From positions 1 through 64,000 of the forward strand of contig NZ_QZFU01000024.1 of assembly GCF_003598715.1 (NCBI RefSeq): a stretch of DNA of 64,000 bases. Direction: 5' to 3'. Position numbers and translations under genes: made by a program. This document shows positions 18,342 to 26,627 of the stretch, in pieces. The stretch comes from Nocardia panacis (lineage in GTDB: Bacteria > Actinomycetota > Actinomycetes > Mycobacteriales > Mycobacteriaceae). The notes beneath the pieces were generated by a model. It was not told the DNA's origin. It did not search any database and saw nothing but the letters and a program-made list of their open reading frames with translations. Position 1 is the stretch's first letter. Every line of letters starts with the position of its first letter.

Positions 18342-18343
18342 GC

Positions 18344-19009
18344 TCAGTCCTCGTTCACTGGGGGTTTGCCCGCCAGCGCGACGGCCTCGCCGACGCTGCC
18401 GGAGGTGGCGGCCACATAGACGATGTCGTCGGCTTGGACGACGGTGCGCGCATCGGGCAGCAGCCCTTGACCGAAGCGGATCAGGAACGCCACCCGCGCG
18501 CCCAGGACGTCCTCCAACTGGCGCACGGTGCGCCCGTACCAGTCCTCGTGCAGCGCCAACTGGGTGATGGCGACGGTGCCGGTGGGATCGCGCCAGGTGG
18601 TGGTGCCGGTATCGCCGATCAGGGTGCGCAGGAACCGGTCGGTGGTCCACGGCACGGTGGCGATGGTGGGGATGCCGAGGCGTTCGTAGACGGCCGCGCG
18701 CTTGGCGTCGTAGATGCGGGCGACGACCTTCGCCACGCCGAAGGTCTCGCGGGCCACCCGCGCGGAGATGATGTTGGAATTGTCACCGGAGGAGACGGCG
18801 GCGAAGGCGTCGGCGCGCTCGATTCCGGCGCGGGTCAGCACATCTCGGTCGAAGCCGACCCCGGTGACCCGACCGCCCGTGAAACCCTGCCCCAGGCGCA
18901 GGAAGGCGCTGGGATCCTTATCGATCACGGTGACCTCGTGGCCCACCCGGACCAGGGCGCGCGCGAGCGAGGATCCGACGCGTCCGCATCCCATGATCAC
19001 TACGTACAC
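18344..19009 (-). CDS. ceoB: TrkA-type potassium uptake regulator CeoB
   Basis: A 221-residue partner RCK protein. The Rossmann domain opens VYVVIMGCGRVGSSLARAL and contains GVGFDRDVLTRAGIERADAFAAV and NIISARVARETFGVAKVVARIYD; the TrkA_C domain spans about 135-215 (VAITQLALHEDWYGRTVRQL, then IVYVAATSGSVGEA). With CeoC it probably forms the cytosolic gating ring of a K+ uptake system. Start GTG 19009 fits the family N-terminus and has a GAGCGAGG-like site upstream; an ATG at 19033 is in frame and would add eight residues. It is divergent from the APC permease. Confidence 0.9.
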   Translation of the reverse strand: MYVVIMGCGRVGSSLARALVRVGHEVTVIDKDPSAFLRLGQGFTGGRVTGVGFDRDVLTRAGIERADAFAAVSSGDNSNIISARVARETFGVAKVVARIYDAKRAAVYERLGIPTIATVPWTTDRFLRTLIGDTGTTTWRDPTGTVAITQLALHEDWYGRTVRQLEDVLGARVAFLIRFGQGLLPDARTVVQADDIVYVAATSGSVGEAVALAGKPPVNED

Positions 19010-19151
19010 CGGGAAACCTCGCTCCTGGAACATGGTGTTCGGTCTGTTGTCTCGGCACAGACGGTACCGCTCCTGCCCACCGCCCATGTTCCCCCACCAA
19101 GGATGCCGCAAACCGGCCAGGACCAGCCGGGGCCACCAGGGCAGGTCCGGC

Positions 19152-19157
19152 TATGCT
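19152..19157 (+). promoter_or_regulatory. -10 hexamer TATGCT for the APC permease
   Basis: TATGCT ends 7 bases before GTG 19165. The ATG at 19153 that would lengthen the protein lies within this hexamer, which argues for initiation at the GTG on a leaderless message. Confidence 0.55.
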
Positions 19158-19164
19158 CGCTCCA

Positions 19165-21153
19165 GTGTCGAAGTTGACGACGGCCGCCAAACGCATGCTC
19201 CTTGGTCGGCCCTTCCGCAGCGATTCGCTGGGGCACACGCTGTTGCCGAAGCGGATCGCGCTCCCGGTGTTCGCCTCCGACGCCATGTCGTCGGTGGCCT
19301 ACGCGCCGGAAGAGATCTTCCTGGTGCTCTCGGCCGCCGGTGTCTCCGCCTATCTGTATGCCCCGTGGGTCGGGTTGGCCGTCGCCTTCGTCATGGCGGT
19401 GGTGGTCGCCAGCTATCGGCAGAACGTGCACGCTTATCCCTCCGGCGGGGGCGACTACGAGGTGGCCACCACCAACCTCGGACCCAATGCCGGACTCACC
19501 GTCGGCAGCGCGCTGCTGGTCGACTACGTGCTGACCGTCGCGGTGTCGATCTCCTCGGCCGCCTCCAATATCGGGTCGGCGATCCCGTTCGTGGCCACCC
19601 ACAAGGTGCTCTTCGCCGTGGTGGCCATCGCGGTGCTCACCGCCATAAACCTGCGCGGGGTCCGGGAATCGGGGACCGCGTTCGCGATTCCGACCTACGC
19701 GTTCATCGTCGGCATGTTCGTCATGCTCGGCTGGGGGCTGTTCCGGATCTTCGTGCTCGGCGACGAATTGCGCGCGGAGTCGGCCGGTTTCGAACTCAGA
19801 CCCGAGGACGAACACCTCTACGGTCTGGCCTTCGCCTTCCTGATCGCGCGGGCCTTCTCCTCCGGCTGCGCCGCGCTCACCGGTGTCGAGGCGATCAGCA
19901 ACGGGGTGCCCGCCTTCCGCAAACCCAAATCGCGCAATGCCGCCACCACGCTGCTGCTGCTGGGCAGTATCGCGGTGGTGCTGCTCATGGGCATCATCGT
20001 GCTGGCGCAGAAGATCGGAATCGTCTACGCGCACAACACCGCCGACCTGATCGGCGCGCCCGCCGGATACGAGCAGAAGACGCTCATCGCGCAACTCGCC
20101 GCGACGGTGTTCCACGGCTTCCCGGTCGGTTTCTTCTTCATCACCACGGTGACCGCGCTCATCCTGGTGCTCGCGGCCAACACCGCCTTCAACGGCTTCC
20201 CGGTGCTCGGTTCGATTCTGGCCCAGGACCGCTACCTGCCCCGGCAGTTGCACACCCGAGGCGACCGACTGGCCTTCAGCAACGGCATCCTGTTCCTGTC
20301 CGGTGCGGCCATCGCCTTCGTCGTCCTGTTCGGGGCCGAGGTGACCAAGCTGATCCAGCTCTACATCGTGGGTGTGTTCGTCTCGTTCGTGCTGAGTCAG
20401 ACCGGGATGCTGCGGCACTGGACGCGGCTGCTGCGCAGCGAGACCGATCCCGCGCAGCGCGCACGCATGCATCGCTCGCGGATCATCAACGGGGTGGGTC
20501 TCACCGCGACCGGCGCGGTGCTGGTGATCGTGCTCATCACCAAATTCTTCGCGGGCGCCTACATCGCCATCTTCACCATGGTCGCGATCTTCATCGTCAT
20601 GAAAATGATTCGCAAACACTATGATTCGGTGTCGCGCGAACTAGACGAACAGGACTGGGACGGTGTGCTGCCCACCCGCTCGCACGCCATCGTGCTGGTC
20701 TCCCGGCTGCACCTGCCCACCCGCCGCGCCCTCGGCTACGCCCGCGCCACCCGCCCCGACGCGCTCGAGGCCGTCACGGTGAACGTCGACGAGGCCGACA
20801 CCAGGAAACTGGTGCGCGAATGGGAGCACAGCGATATCACCGTGCCGCTCAAGGTGATCGAATCGCCGTACCGGGAGGTCACCAAACCGGTGCTGGACTA
20901 TGTCAAACGGGTGCGCCGGGATTCACCGCGTGAGGTGGTCACCGTCTTCATCCCCGAATACGTGGTCGGACACTGGTGGGAGCAGTTGCTGCACAATCAG
21001 AGCGCGCTGCGACTGAAGGGGCGATTGCTCTTCGAACCCGGCGTGATGGTGACCAGCGTGCCCTGGCAGCTCAGCTCCTCGATCCGGGCCAGGACACCGC
21101 GCGTGGTGAACGCGCCGGGCGCGGTGCGCCGAGGATACGAGGACCGCACATGA
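19165..21153 (+). CDS. APC family amino acid/K+ permease
   Basis: A 662-residue transporter of the amino acid-polyamine-organocation superfamily. About 12 transmembrane helices cover residues 30-480: IALPVFASDAMSSVAYAPEEI is the first discontinuous helix, and AFSSGCAALTGVEAISNGVPAF marks helix 6. A cytosolic C-terminal domain of about 170 residues follows (SHAIVLVSRLHLPTRRAL onward), resembling the tail of KUP/KimA-like K+ transporters. Together with the divergent ceoBC genes this hints at K+ transport, though amino acids are possible. The mycobacterial homologue holds the same place. The stop overlaps the methyltransferase start as ATGA. Confidence 0.88.
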   Translation: MSKLTTAAKRMLLGRPFRSDSLGHTLLPKRIALPVFASDAMSSVAYAPEEIFLVLSAAGVSAYLYAPWVGLAVAFVMAVVVASYRQNVHAYPSGGGDYEVATTNLGPNAGLTVGSALLVDYVLTVAVSISSAASNIGSAIPFVATHKVLFAVVAIAVLTAINLRGVRESGTAFAIPTYAFIVGMFVMLGWGLFRIFVLGDELRAESAGFELRPEDEHLYGLAFAFLIARAFSSGCAALTGVEAISNGVPAFRKPKSRNAATTLLLLGSIAVVLLMGIIVLAQKIGIVYAHNTADLIGAPAGYEQKTLIAQLAATVFHGFPVGFFFITTVTALILVLAANTAFNGFPVLGSILAQDRYLPRQLHTRGDRLAFSNGILFLSGAAIAFVVLFGAEVTKLIQLYIVGVFVSFVLSQTGMLRHWTRLLRSETDPAQRARMHRSRIINGVGLTATGAVLVIVLITKFFAGAYIAIFTMVAIFIVMKMIRKHYDSVSRELDEQDWDGVLPTRSHAIVLVSRLHLPTRRALGYARATRPDALEAVTVNVDEADTRKLVREWEHSDITVPLKVIESPYREVTKPVLDYVKRVRRDSPREVVTVFIPEYVVGHWWEQLLHNQSALRLKGRLLFEPGVMVTSVPWQLSSSIRARTPRVVNAPGAVRRGYEDRT

Positions 21154-22673
21154 TCGACTGGTCGGACACCACCTTCGAGGTGCGGGTCGGCCCGCCCGGA
21201 CACGGCGGATTCTGTGTCGCCCGACACGAGGGGCGGGTGGTCTTCGTACGGCACGCGCTGCCCGGTGAACTGGTGCGGGTGCGCGTCACCGAGGATCGGG
21301 GCGGATCCTTCTGCCGTGCCGACGCCATCGACGTACTCGAGTCCGCACCCGATCGGGTGCCCGCCACCTGCCCGGTCTCCGGGCCGGGCGGGGCCGGTTG
21401 CTGCGACTTCTCCCACGCCACGCCCGAGGCTCAGCGTGCGCTCAAGGCGAGCGTCGTCGCCGAACAGTTGCGCAGGCTCGCGGGTATCGAGCGGGAAGTT
21501 CCGGTGGAATCGGTTCCCGACGGCGAATCCGGCTGGCGGACCAGGGTGCGGCTCGTGGTCGACGCCGAGGGACGGGCCGGGGTGCACCGCTACCGCAGCA
21601 CCGAGGTCATCGCGGATCTGCGCTGCCCGCAACCGGTTTGGGGAGCGTTGGACGGAATCGGCGATCGGCTGTGGACACCGGGGGCGGATCTCGTCGTCGC
21701 CGTCGACGGCGACGGGGTGCGTCATATTGTCGAGCTGGCTCCCGCCGAGGTCGAAGATGCTGGGGGGCGGCGGAATCGGCGTGACCGGCCGGACAATGCT
21801 CGGGGGCGGGATGCGCGTCCGTTCGCGGGGAAGCGGGGGCGCGACGGGGATTCGCATGGCGCTCGTCGGCCGGATCCGGAGTCGGAAAAGTCTCGTGGCA
21901 ATCGGCGCGGTGCGGACGGGTCGGAGACGGGCGAGTCGAGTGTGCGCGGGCGAAGGGATCGGCGCGGGCGGCACGATATCTCCCGCGCCGAAGGCTTCGG
22001 AAATGGTTGGGACGCGGGGGATTCCGGTCGACCGGGGGAGCGGCGGGATGCGGCGGCGCGCCGGGCGGCGATACACGCGCCGCGCGAGGAATGGGTGGTC
22101 TCCGGGACCGGGCGCGCGGTGGAGTACGTGGCCGGGCGGCGCTGGGAGGTCGCGGCCACCGGATTCTGGCAGGCGCATCGCGGTGCGGCGCAATGCTATT
22201 CGGATATCGTCGCGGCGTGGGCCGACCTGCGACCCGGCGATGTCGCATGGGATTTGTACAGCGGCGCGGGTGTTTTCGCGGCGCGACTGGCCGAACAGGT
22301 CGGCCCCACCGGCGCGGTTCGGGCGGTCGAATCGGCCCGCCCCGCCGTCGCCGACGGGCACGCCGCATTGCGCGACCTGCCCTGGCTGGACTTGCGCGCG
22401 CAGCGGGTGGAGCGGTGGATCGGCGAACAATCCGGCCCCGCACCGCGGGTCGTGGTGCTCGACCCGCCGCGCGCGGGCGCGGGCAAGGAGGTCATCGCGG
22501 CCGTGACCGCCGCCGATCCGGACCGCATCATCCACATCGGTTGCGACCCGGCCGCATTCGCCCGTGACCTGTCTTTGTATCAGGCATCGGGCTACCGGCT
22601 GTCGGAGCTGCGGGCCTTCGATGCCTTCCCCGCCACCCATCACGTCGAATGCCTCGCGCTGCTGGAGCGTTGA
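21150..22673 (+). CDS. TrmA/RumA-family RNA methyltransferase with a charged insertion
   Basis: A 507-residue class I SAM-dependent methyltransferase that would place a methyl group on C5 of uridine in tRNA or rRNA. An N-terminal TRAM-like domain (1-65) precedes a cysteine cluster (C74, C84, C85, with C159 later), the central domain, and the catalytic core: SAM motif DLYSGAGVFAA (368-378), VVVLDPPRAGAGKEV, nucleophile C465 in IHIGCDPAAFARD and general base E500 in HHVECLALLE. Between about residues 203 and 312 lies an Arg/Asp/Gly-rich segment that interrupts the catalytic half; family members of about 400 residues lack it. It is translationally coupled to the APC permease gene. Confidence 0.9.
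   Translation: MIDWSDTTFEVRVGPPGHGGFCVARHEGRVVFVRHALPGELVRVRVTEDRGGSFCRADAIDVLESAPDRVPATCPVSGPGGAGCCDFSHATPEAQRALKASVVAEQLRRLAGIEREVPVESVPDGESGWRTRVRLVVDAEGRAGVHRYRSTEVIADLRCPQPVWGALDGIGDRLWTPGADLVVAVDGDGVRHIVELAPAEVEDAGGRRNRRDRPDNARGRDARPFAGKRGRDGDSHGARRPDPESEKSRGNRRGADGSETGESSVRGRRDRRGRHDISRAEGFGNGWDAGDSGRPGERRDAAARRAAIHAPREEWVVSGTGRAVEYVAGRRWEVAATGFWQAHRGAAQCYSDIVAAWADLRPGDVAWDLYSGAGVFAARLAEQVGPTGAVRAVESARPAVADGHAALRDLPWLDLRAQRVERWIGEQSGPAPRVVVLDPPRAGAGKEVIAAVTAADPDRIIHIGCDPAAFARDLSLYQASGYRLSELRAFDAFPATHHVECLALLER
21756..22085 (+). other. Low-complexity insertion inside the methyltransferase gene
   Basis: These 110 codons keep the reading frame and encode almost only Arg, Asp, Gly, Ser, Glu and Ala, with no hydrophobic core. 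The flanking segments (HIVELAPAEVE and EEWVVSGTGRAVEYV) would join directly in a normal family member. It looks like a disordered loop rather than a domain. Confidence 0.75.
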
Positions 22674-22756
22674 TCGCTGGGCCGGACTGATGCGTAACGG
22701 CTTTGGACGTCGCGGCGATGTGGTGGGGGAATGCTCCGGATGGTATGGGAGGTGAC

Positions 22757-22939
22757 GTGGTCGCGGCGCTGGATCGGCGGACGGGCTACGCGTGGTTGCG
22801 ACTGGTGCGACCGATACTCGGCACGGTCGCGTCGCTGATGCTTGTCGCGCTGGCACTCTATGTCTGGAATCAGCCGACTACCGCCCCGGTGCTGGATGCG
22901 CCTCAGGTCACGCAACCTTTTGGCGCCGTTCAGCATTGA
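22757..22939 (+). CDS. Small single-pass membrane protein (hypothetical)
   Basis: A possible 60-residue protein starting VVAALDRRTGYAWLRLVRP, with one hydrophobic stretch (ILGTVASLMLVALALYVW, about 20-37) and a polar C-terminus ending VTQPFGAVQH. A GGGAGG site lies four bases before GTG 22757; an ATG at 22745 is also in frame. It sits between the methyltransferase and LysE genes on the same strand. No family is recognised and the call rests on coding-like composition and a plausible membrane helix. Confidence 0.45.
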   Translation: MVAALDRRTGYAWLRLVRPILGTVASLMLVALALYVWNQPTTAPVLDAPQVTQPFGAVQH

Positions 22940-23002
22940 GGGGCGCCCCGGTCTCGGAATTCGGGGGTGTCGTGCCGGGCCGGTGGGTGAGATGCTCTGC
23001 CG

Positions 23003-23632
23003 GTGACTTGGTCGATCCTCGGGGGATTCTGCGCGGCGGTATTGATCTCGGCCATGGTGCCGGGACCGACCACGGCGCTGGTGATTCGACGCAGCGCGCT
23101 GAGTGGGACGCGGGCGACGCTGCCGGTTGTCGCAGGCATGGAGTTGGGCCTCTATTCGTGGGTCGTGGCCTCCGGGCTGGGTCTCTCGGCGTTGGTGGCG
23201 GTGAGTGACGCGGCGTTCGTGGTGATTCGCGTGGTGGGCGCGGTCGTGCTGATCGCGCTGGGAGTGCAGGCGTGGCGGCAGTTGCGCGAACCGATGCACG
23301 AGGTGGTGGTGGACGAGGGTGCGGTGCGCGCCACGCGCCGGCGGGCGGCGTCGATCGGTCTGCTCACCAACCTCACCAACCCGAAGCTCCCCGTCTTCAC
23401 TTTCGCGTTCTACCCGCAGTTCGTCGGCTCGGGACCCGACGCCTTGCCAAACACCCTGCTACTCGGTGTGCTGCACATACTGATCGACGCGATGTGGTTC
23501 ACCCTGGTCGCCGCCTTCGTAGGCCGCGCCCGAACCTTCTTCGCCCGCACCAGAGTTCGACAGTGGCTCGAAGGAATCACCGGCGCGGTGCTGATCGGGA
23601 TCGGCGTGCGAATGGCGGTCAGCGAGGTGTGA
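23003..23632 (+). CDS. LysE/RhtB family exporter
   Basis: A 209-residue inner-membrane exporter with six hydrophobic segments. The first helix contains the family signature AVLISAMVPGPTTALVIRRSA; the loop LLTNLTNPKLPVFTFAFYPQFV is the other conserved block. Such proteins export amino acids or derivatives; the substrate here is unknown. The start is GTG 23003, with GATGCT ending six bases upstream as a weak -10. The gene is followed by a 14-bp hairpin. Confidence 0.9.
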   Translation: MTWSILGGFCAAVLISAMVPGPTTALVIRRSALSGTRATLPVVAGMELGLYSWVVASGLGLSALVAVSDAAFVVIRVVGAVVLIALGVQAWRQLREPMHEVVVDEGAVRATRRRAASIGLLTNLTNPKLPVFTFAFYPQFVGSGPDALPNTLLLGVLHILIDAMWFTLVAAFVGRARTFFARTRVRQWLEGITGAVLIGIGVRMAVSEV

Positions 23633-23686
23633 CCCATGACGAGTAAGTCCGAAACCTGGGCCTGTGGAATTGGGGCCTCGAGGTGC

Positions 23687-23727
23687 CGTGCCGTGACGAC
23701 CGACCTCAAGTCCGTCGTCACGGCACG
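23687..23727 (+). terminator. 14-bp hairpin after the LysE gene
   Basis: Perfect 14-bp arms (23687-23700 and 23714-23727) with a 13-base loop lie in the 208-base gap between the LysE exporter and the convergent immunity-like gene. It probably terminates one or both. Nothing else is evident in the gap. Confidence 0.7.
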
Positions 23728-23840
23728 TCCGCTCAGATTTTGTGGTCAAACCATGGCCAATCGTCATCATCGCCGGTCGATTGACATCGCTTCGCAGTTC
23801 GGTGAGATGACTGCGGACATGGGCTCGACGGCCTCGGCAT

Positions 23841-24368
23841 TCAGTCGTCGGTAGCGACGATCAAGAGAATGCGCCGTGTGCCTCTGTCGATCAGCACTAT
23901 TTCGTGAAACTCGTTGTGAATGTCGGCATAGTCATTGGCTGCGGTATTGTCCAGTGTTCGCAGTAGGTAGCAGGCGGTCGCTTCGCGAACGGGGTCCAGC
24001 ACCTTGTGATCGATTTCAACCCGGAGTGATTCGGGAATCATTCCACAACCGGATATCCATTGCTCGAGAACGTCGAGAGCGGTGGCGTTGTCGACCTTTC
24101 GATATGTATCGGGGGAAATTCGACTCAGCCAGTACGGCCCATGGCGTAGCCCCTCGGGGTCGAGGCCGCCACCGACATAATCATCGAGGAACTGTGGGTG
24201 TGCAATAAGCGCCCCGAGGACAAATTTGTCGTCGAGGTCGGGTCGCAAAAGATCGAATTTCTTCGAGTCTATCCACCTGAAGCGGTGTCTGCCCTCTTCT
24301 TCGAACTCGAAGTCGCGGAAGTTGATAAACGATTGTCCGGTATAGTCGATCGCTGTGCTTGTGCTCAC
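23841..24368 (-). CDS. Putative immunity protein of the ESX toxin cassette (hypothetical)
   Basis: A 175-residue acidic soluble protein with no recognised domain. It opens VSTSTAIDYTGQSFINFRDFEF and ends FHEIVLIDRGTRRILLIVATDD; there is no signal peptide or membrane helix. It is the last gene of a four-gene minus-strand cassette (two WXG100-like proteins, a toxin-like protein, this one). Three 60-base lines counted here are 47-50% G+C, far below the surrounding genes. A small, low-G+C gene directly after a polymorphic toxin is typically its cognate immunity gene; that role is inferred from place only. Start GTG 24368 follows a GGAGGT site. Confidence 0.7.
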   Translation of the reverse strand: MSTSTAIDYTGQSFINFRDFEFEEEGRHRFRWIDSKKFDLLRPDLDDKFVLGALIAHPQFLDDYVGGGLDPEGLRHGPYWLSRISPDTYRKVDNATALDVLEQWISGCGMIPESLRVEIDHKVLDPVREATACYLLRTLDNTAANDYADIHNEFHEIVLIDRGTRRILLIVATDD

Positions 24369-24408
24369 ATCCAACCTCCGATCGTGTCATGTTTCATATG
24401 GAAGAGTT

Positions 24409-25803
24409 CTATTCTGGGATATGCCACCGCTTGATCGGCACGCCGGGAACATTATTGAAGTCTAGCGTGGCTCCACCGGATCTGCTGAATGGTCTATAGT
24501 TGACCGTTGATTTCGGATCGCCGGAGATATTCCACACCTCTATATCGCCTTTGGGTGTGTGCTTCACTTCGTCTGCCTGCCCAAGTTTATCGATCAACTC
24601 CTGGTGAGCTCGTGCCACTTCTTCGGCCGATACCATCTGAACTCCGTCGGCGTCTTCGGTGCCGATCATTTTTCCAGTGGCGTCGGTGACGACATCTTTG
24701 ATCGCCGCCGCTTTTTCTTCAACCGTTTTGGCGACACTCCCCGGACTCGGATCGTTTCCGCCCGGCGCGTCCTCGGTGTCGATGTACACCTTCATGAGGA
24801 GGATGGCGGCGAGTTTGGCGACCTCTCCGGTGAGATCGGGGACATTTTCGAATGCGGTGACGGTGGCGGCTGTGGCACCCGCGACTGCTGCCGCAGTGCC
24901 GATGATCTTGATGAGTTTGCTGGTGTCGTAGGCGCTTTTGAGCACTCTGGCGGTGTTGCCCGCGATCACGACGACACCGACGCCTGCGGCGACGTCGCTG
25001 AGGGCCGCGGTGATCCAGGAGGCGGCGATGCCGATGACGACAGTGGTTCCGGCCGCTATCAGGGCGTTGGTGACCGCATCCTTGAATTTGTCGCGGACCT
25101 CGGAGGTGGCGCTACTGTACTCCGCGACGGGGGTGGCGAGACTCAGGGATGCCGACGCGAGGTGGGTGGCGCTGCCATTGAGGGTGGTGAGGTGCCTGAG
25201 GAGGGGATCGAGACCCTTCTTGTCCTGGATGTCGTTGAAAAGGTTGGTGATCTCGGTGACCCTGGATGCGGCATCGGTGATCGTTTTGTGTTCGGCGAAC
25301 GCCTTCCAGGTGGATGCGGCCTTGGCGAGCTTGTCTTTGTTCCCGTTGGGCAGCTTGCCGCCGAATTCGTTCTGGATCTTCCCGACCAGTGCGTCATAGA
25401 AGCCGGGAACACTGCCGTGGCCCTCGGTGACACCGTCACCGTTGTTGCCCACCGAGGTCGGGATCGACACCTTGTACTCCGACATCGCCGAGACCGTGGG
25501 ACGCTCAGGCATCGGGTTGGATCTGTTGGCCAGCGCCCAGTTGTATCCGGCGGCGGAGAGCATGTACCCCATATTGGTGAGGGCGTCGGCCAGGTTCGTG
25601 CAGGTCTGCATTGTTTCCCGAGCAACGCGGTCGTAGGTTTTCCCCCATTGCTCGCAGCCGGCCGTGTCACCGGCCATACCCGCGCACTCGCCTTTGACCG
25701 TATCGTGGACCGGTTTGTCGGCCGTACGAAGATCGGTGGCGAGGGCGTGGCATTTTTTGGCAGCGTCGTAGTAGGTCTGCCAGTCGATGACCAGTACACC
25801 CAA
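24409..25803 (-). CDS. Putative type VII secreted polymorphic toxin
   Basis: A 464-residue protein. The N-terminal ~95 residues form a helical WXG/LXG-like targeting region starting with VIDWQTYYDAAKKC and holding four cysteines. A central helical part follows, with two strongly hydrophobic stretches (about 247-284 and 297-318) that could cross or perturb a membrane. The last ~45 residues (from GDIEVWNISGDP to KRWHIPE) are beta-rich and unlike the rest, as expected for a small toxin tip; no catalytic family is assigned. Start TTG 25803 lies six bases after the WXG gene stop. Context with two WXG100-like genes and a low-G+C follower supports an ESX toxin; nuclease or pore activity is open. Confidence 0.68.
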   Translation of the reverse strand: MGVLVIDWQTYYDAAKKCHALATDLRTADKPVHDTVKGECAGMAGDTAGCEQWGKTYDRVARETMQTCTNLADALTNMGYMLSAAGYNWALANRSNPMPERPTVSAMSEYKVSIPTSVGNNGDGVTEGHGSVPGFYDALVGKIQNEFGGKLPNGNKDKLAKAASTWKAFAEHKTITDAASRVTEITNLFNDIQDKKGLDPLLRHLTTLNGSATHLASASLSLATPVAEYSSATSEVRDKFKDAVTNALIAAGTTVVIGIAASWITAALSDVAAGVGVVVIAGNTARVLKSAYDTSKLIKIIGTAAAVAGATAATVTAFENVPDLTGEVAKLAAILLMKVYIDTEDAPGGNDPSPGSVAKTVEEKAAAIKDVVTDATGKMIGTEDADGVQMVSAEEVARAHQELIDKLGQADEVKHTPKGDIEVWNISGDPKSTVNYRPFSRSGGATLDFNNVPGVPIKRWHIPE

Positions 25804-25809
25804 GGTGGC

Positions 25810-26109
25810 TCAACCCCCGCTGAACATCTTGAAGTTGGTATCGACGGCGCGGGAGTAGCGCGCATGGGCCGCTTTGGCCGCGTCGCTCACCTCGCGTACG
25901 CCTTCGACGAACTCGCGTGCACCAGTGACCCATTGGGTATGCGCCTCGGCATATGCCTGGGCGGCGACGCTTCCCCATCCGCTGCCGGTCAAAGTCGCAA
26001 CCCGGTGGTCGATCTCGTCGAGGTGCTCACCGACGAACCCGGCCAGACCCGATAGACGAGCCACGATCTCATCGAGATGGTCCAGATCGACCGAGAACTG
26101 GGAGCTCAC
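25810..26109 (-). CDS. WXG100-like ESX protein
   Basis: A 99-residue helical protein of the ESAT-6/WXG100 superfamily. Two helices flank a turn with GSGWGSVAAQAYAEAH, where W-G-S replaces the classic W-x-G motif. It should form a hairpin that pairs with another WXG partner and is secreted by an ESX system. The start ATG overlaps the preceding WXG gene's stop (ATGA, 26106-26109), so the two products are probably made in equal amounts as a heterodimer. Confidence 0.85.
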   Translation of the reverse strand: MSSQFSVDLDHLDEIVARLSGLAGFVGEHLDEIDHRVATLTGSGWGSVAAQAYAEAHTQWVTGAREFVEGVREVSDAAKAAHARYSRAVDTNFKMFSGG

Positions 26110-26444
26110 GGCAGATCCAAATTCGAGGTGTTCAATGCGGCGGCGATGCTTTCATCGCTCGCCTGATAGGTGTCGGCGGTGACGCCGAGCTTTTCCGCCA
26201 TGTTGGTCAGGGCGGTCATGATCTGGATCCCACCGTCATGGACGTCGGTCCAGCCCTGAGAGAACTCCGAGGCGCCATCCCCGGTCCAGCTGCCGTTGGT
26301 CAACGAAGCGACATCCTTGGCGGCCGAGTCCAGGGCCGTTCGCAGTGCCTCGGCCAACCCGTAGACGTACCTGCCGACCTCGCGCACCTTCTCGGGCATC
26401 ACCGAGAGGTTCTGGCCAGAGGCTGGTGTCCCCCCATCACTCAT
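26106..26444 (-). CDS. WXG100 family ESX protein
   Basis: A 112-residue WXG100 protein, first in the cassette. After a flexible N-terminus, helix one (VREVGRYVYGLAEALRTAL) leads to the W-x-G turn NGSWTGDGASEF, then helix two. Partner of the next gene's product by overlap and family habit. No ESX core component is nearby, so export would rely on machinery encoded elsewhere. The start is ATG 26444. Confidence 0.85.
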   Translation of the reverse strand: MSDGGTPASGQNLSVMPEKVREVGRYVYGLAEALRTALDSAAKDVASLTNGSWTGDGASEFSQGWTDVHDGGIQIMTALTNMAEKLGVTADTYQASDESIAAALNTSNLDLP

Positions 26445-26595
26445 GACGCGAATCTTAGCCGAGCCTGCCGGTGCGACGCATCGAGCGAGTGGGTGCCGGT
26501 GTTCGGATAGGTTGCTGCGGCGATACGAGTGTCGGCTTACGTTGGGCTGGAGGGGATTACCGACTAGGTGCTGATCAGCCGCGCGGCACGAAACG

Positions 26596-26623
26596 CACGC
26601 GCGACTGAATCATGTCGCGCGTG
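26596..26623 (-). terminator. Terminator after the SIMPL gene
   Basis: Perfect 10-bp arms (26596-26605 and 26614-26623) around an eight-base loop, five bases past the SIMPL gene's stop on the minus strand. It insulates the ESX cassette from read-through; the cassette promoter should lie between 26445 and 26595. Confidence 0.7.
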
Positions 26624-26627
26624 AAGG

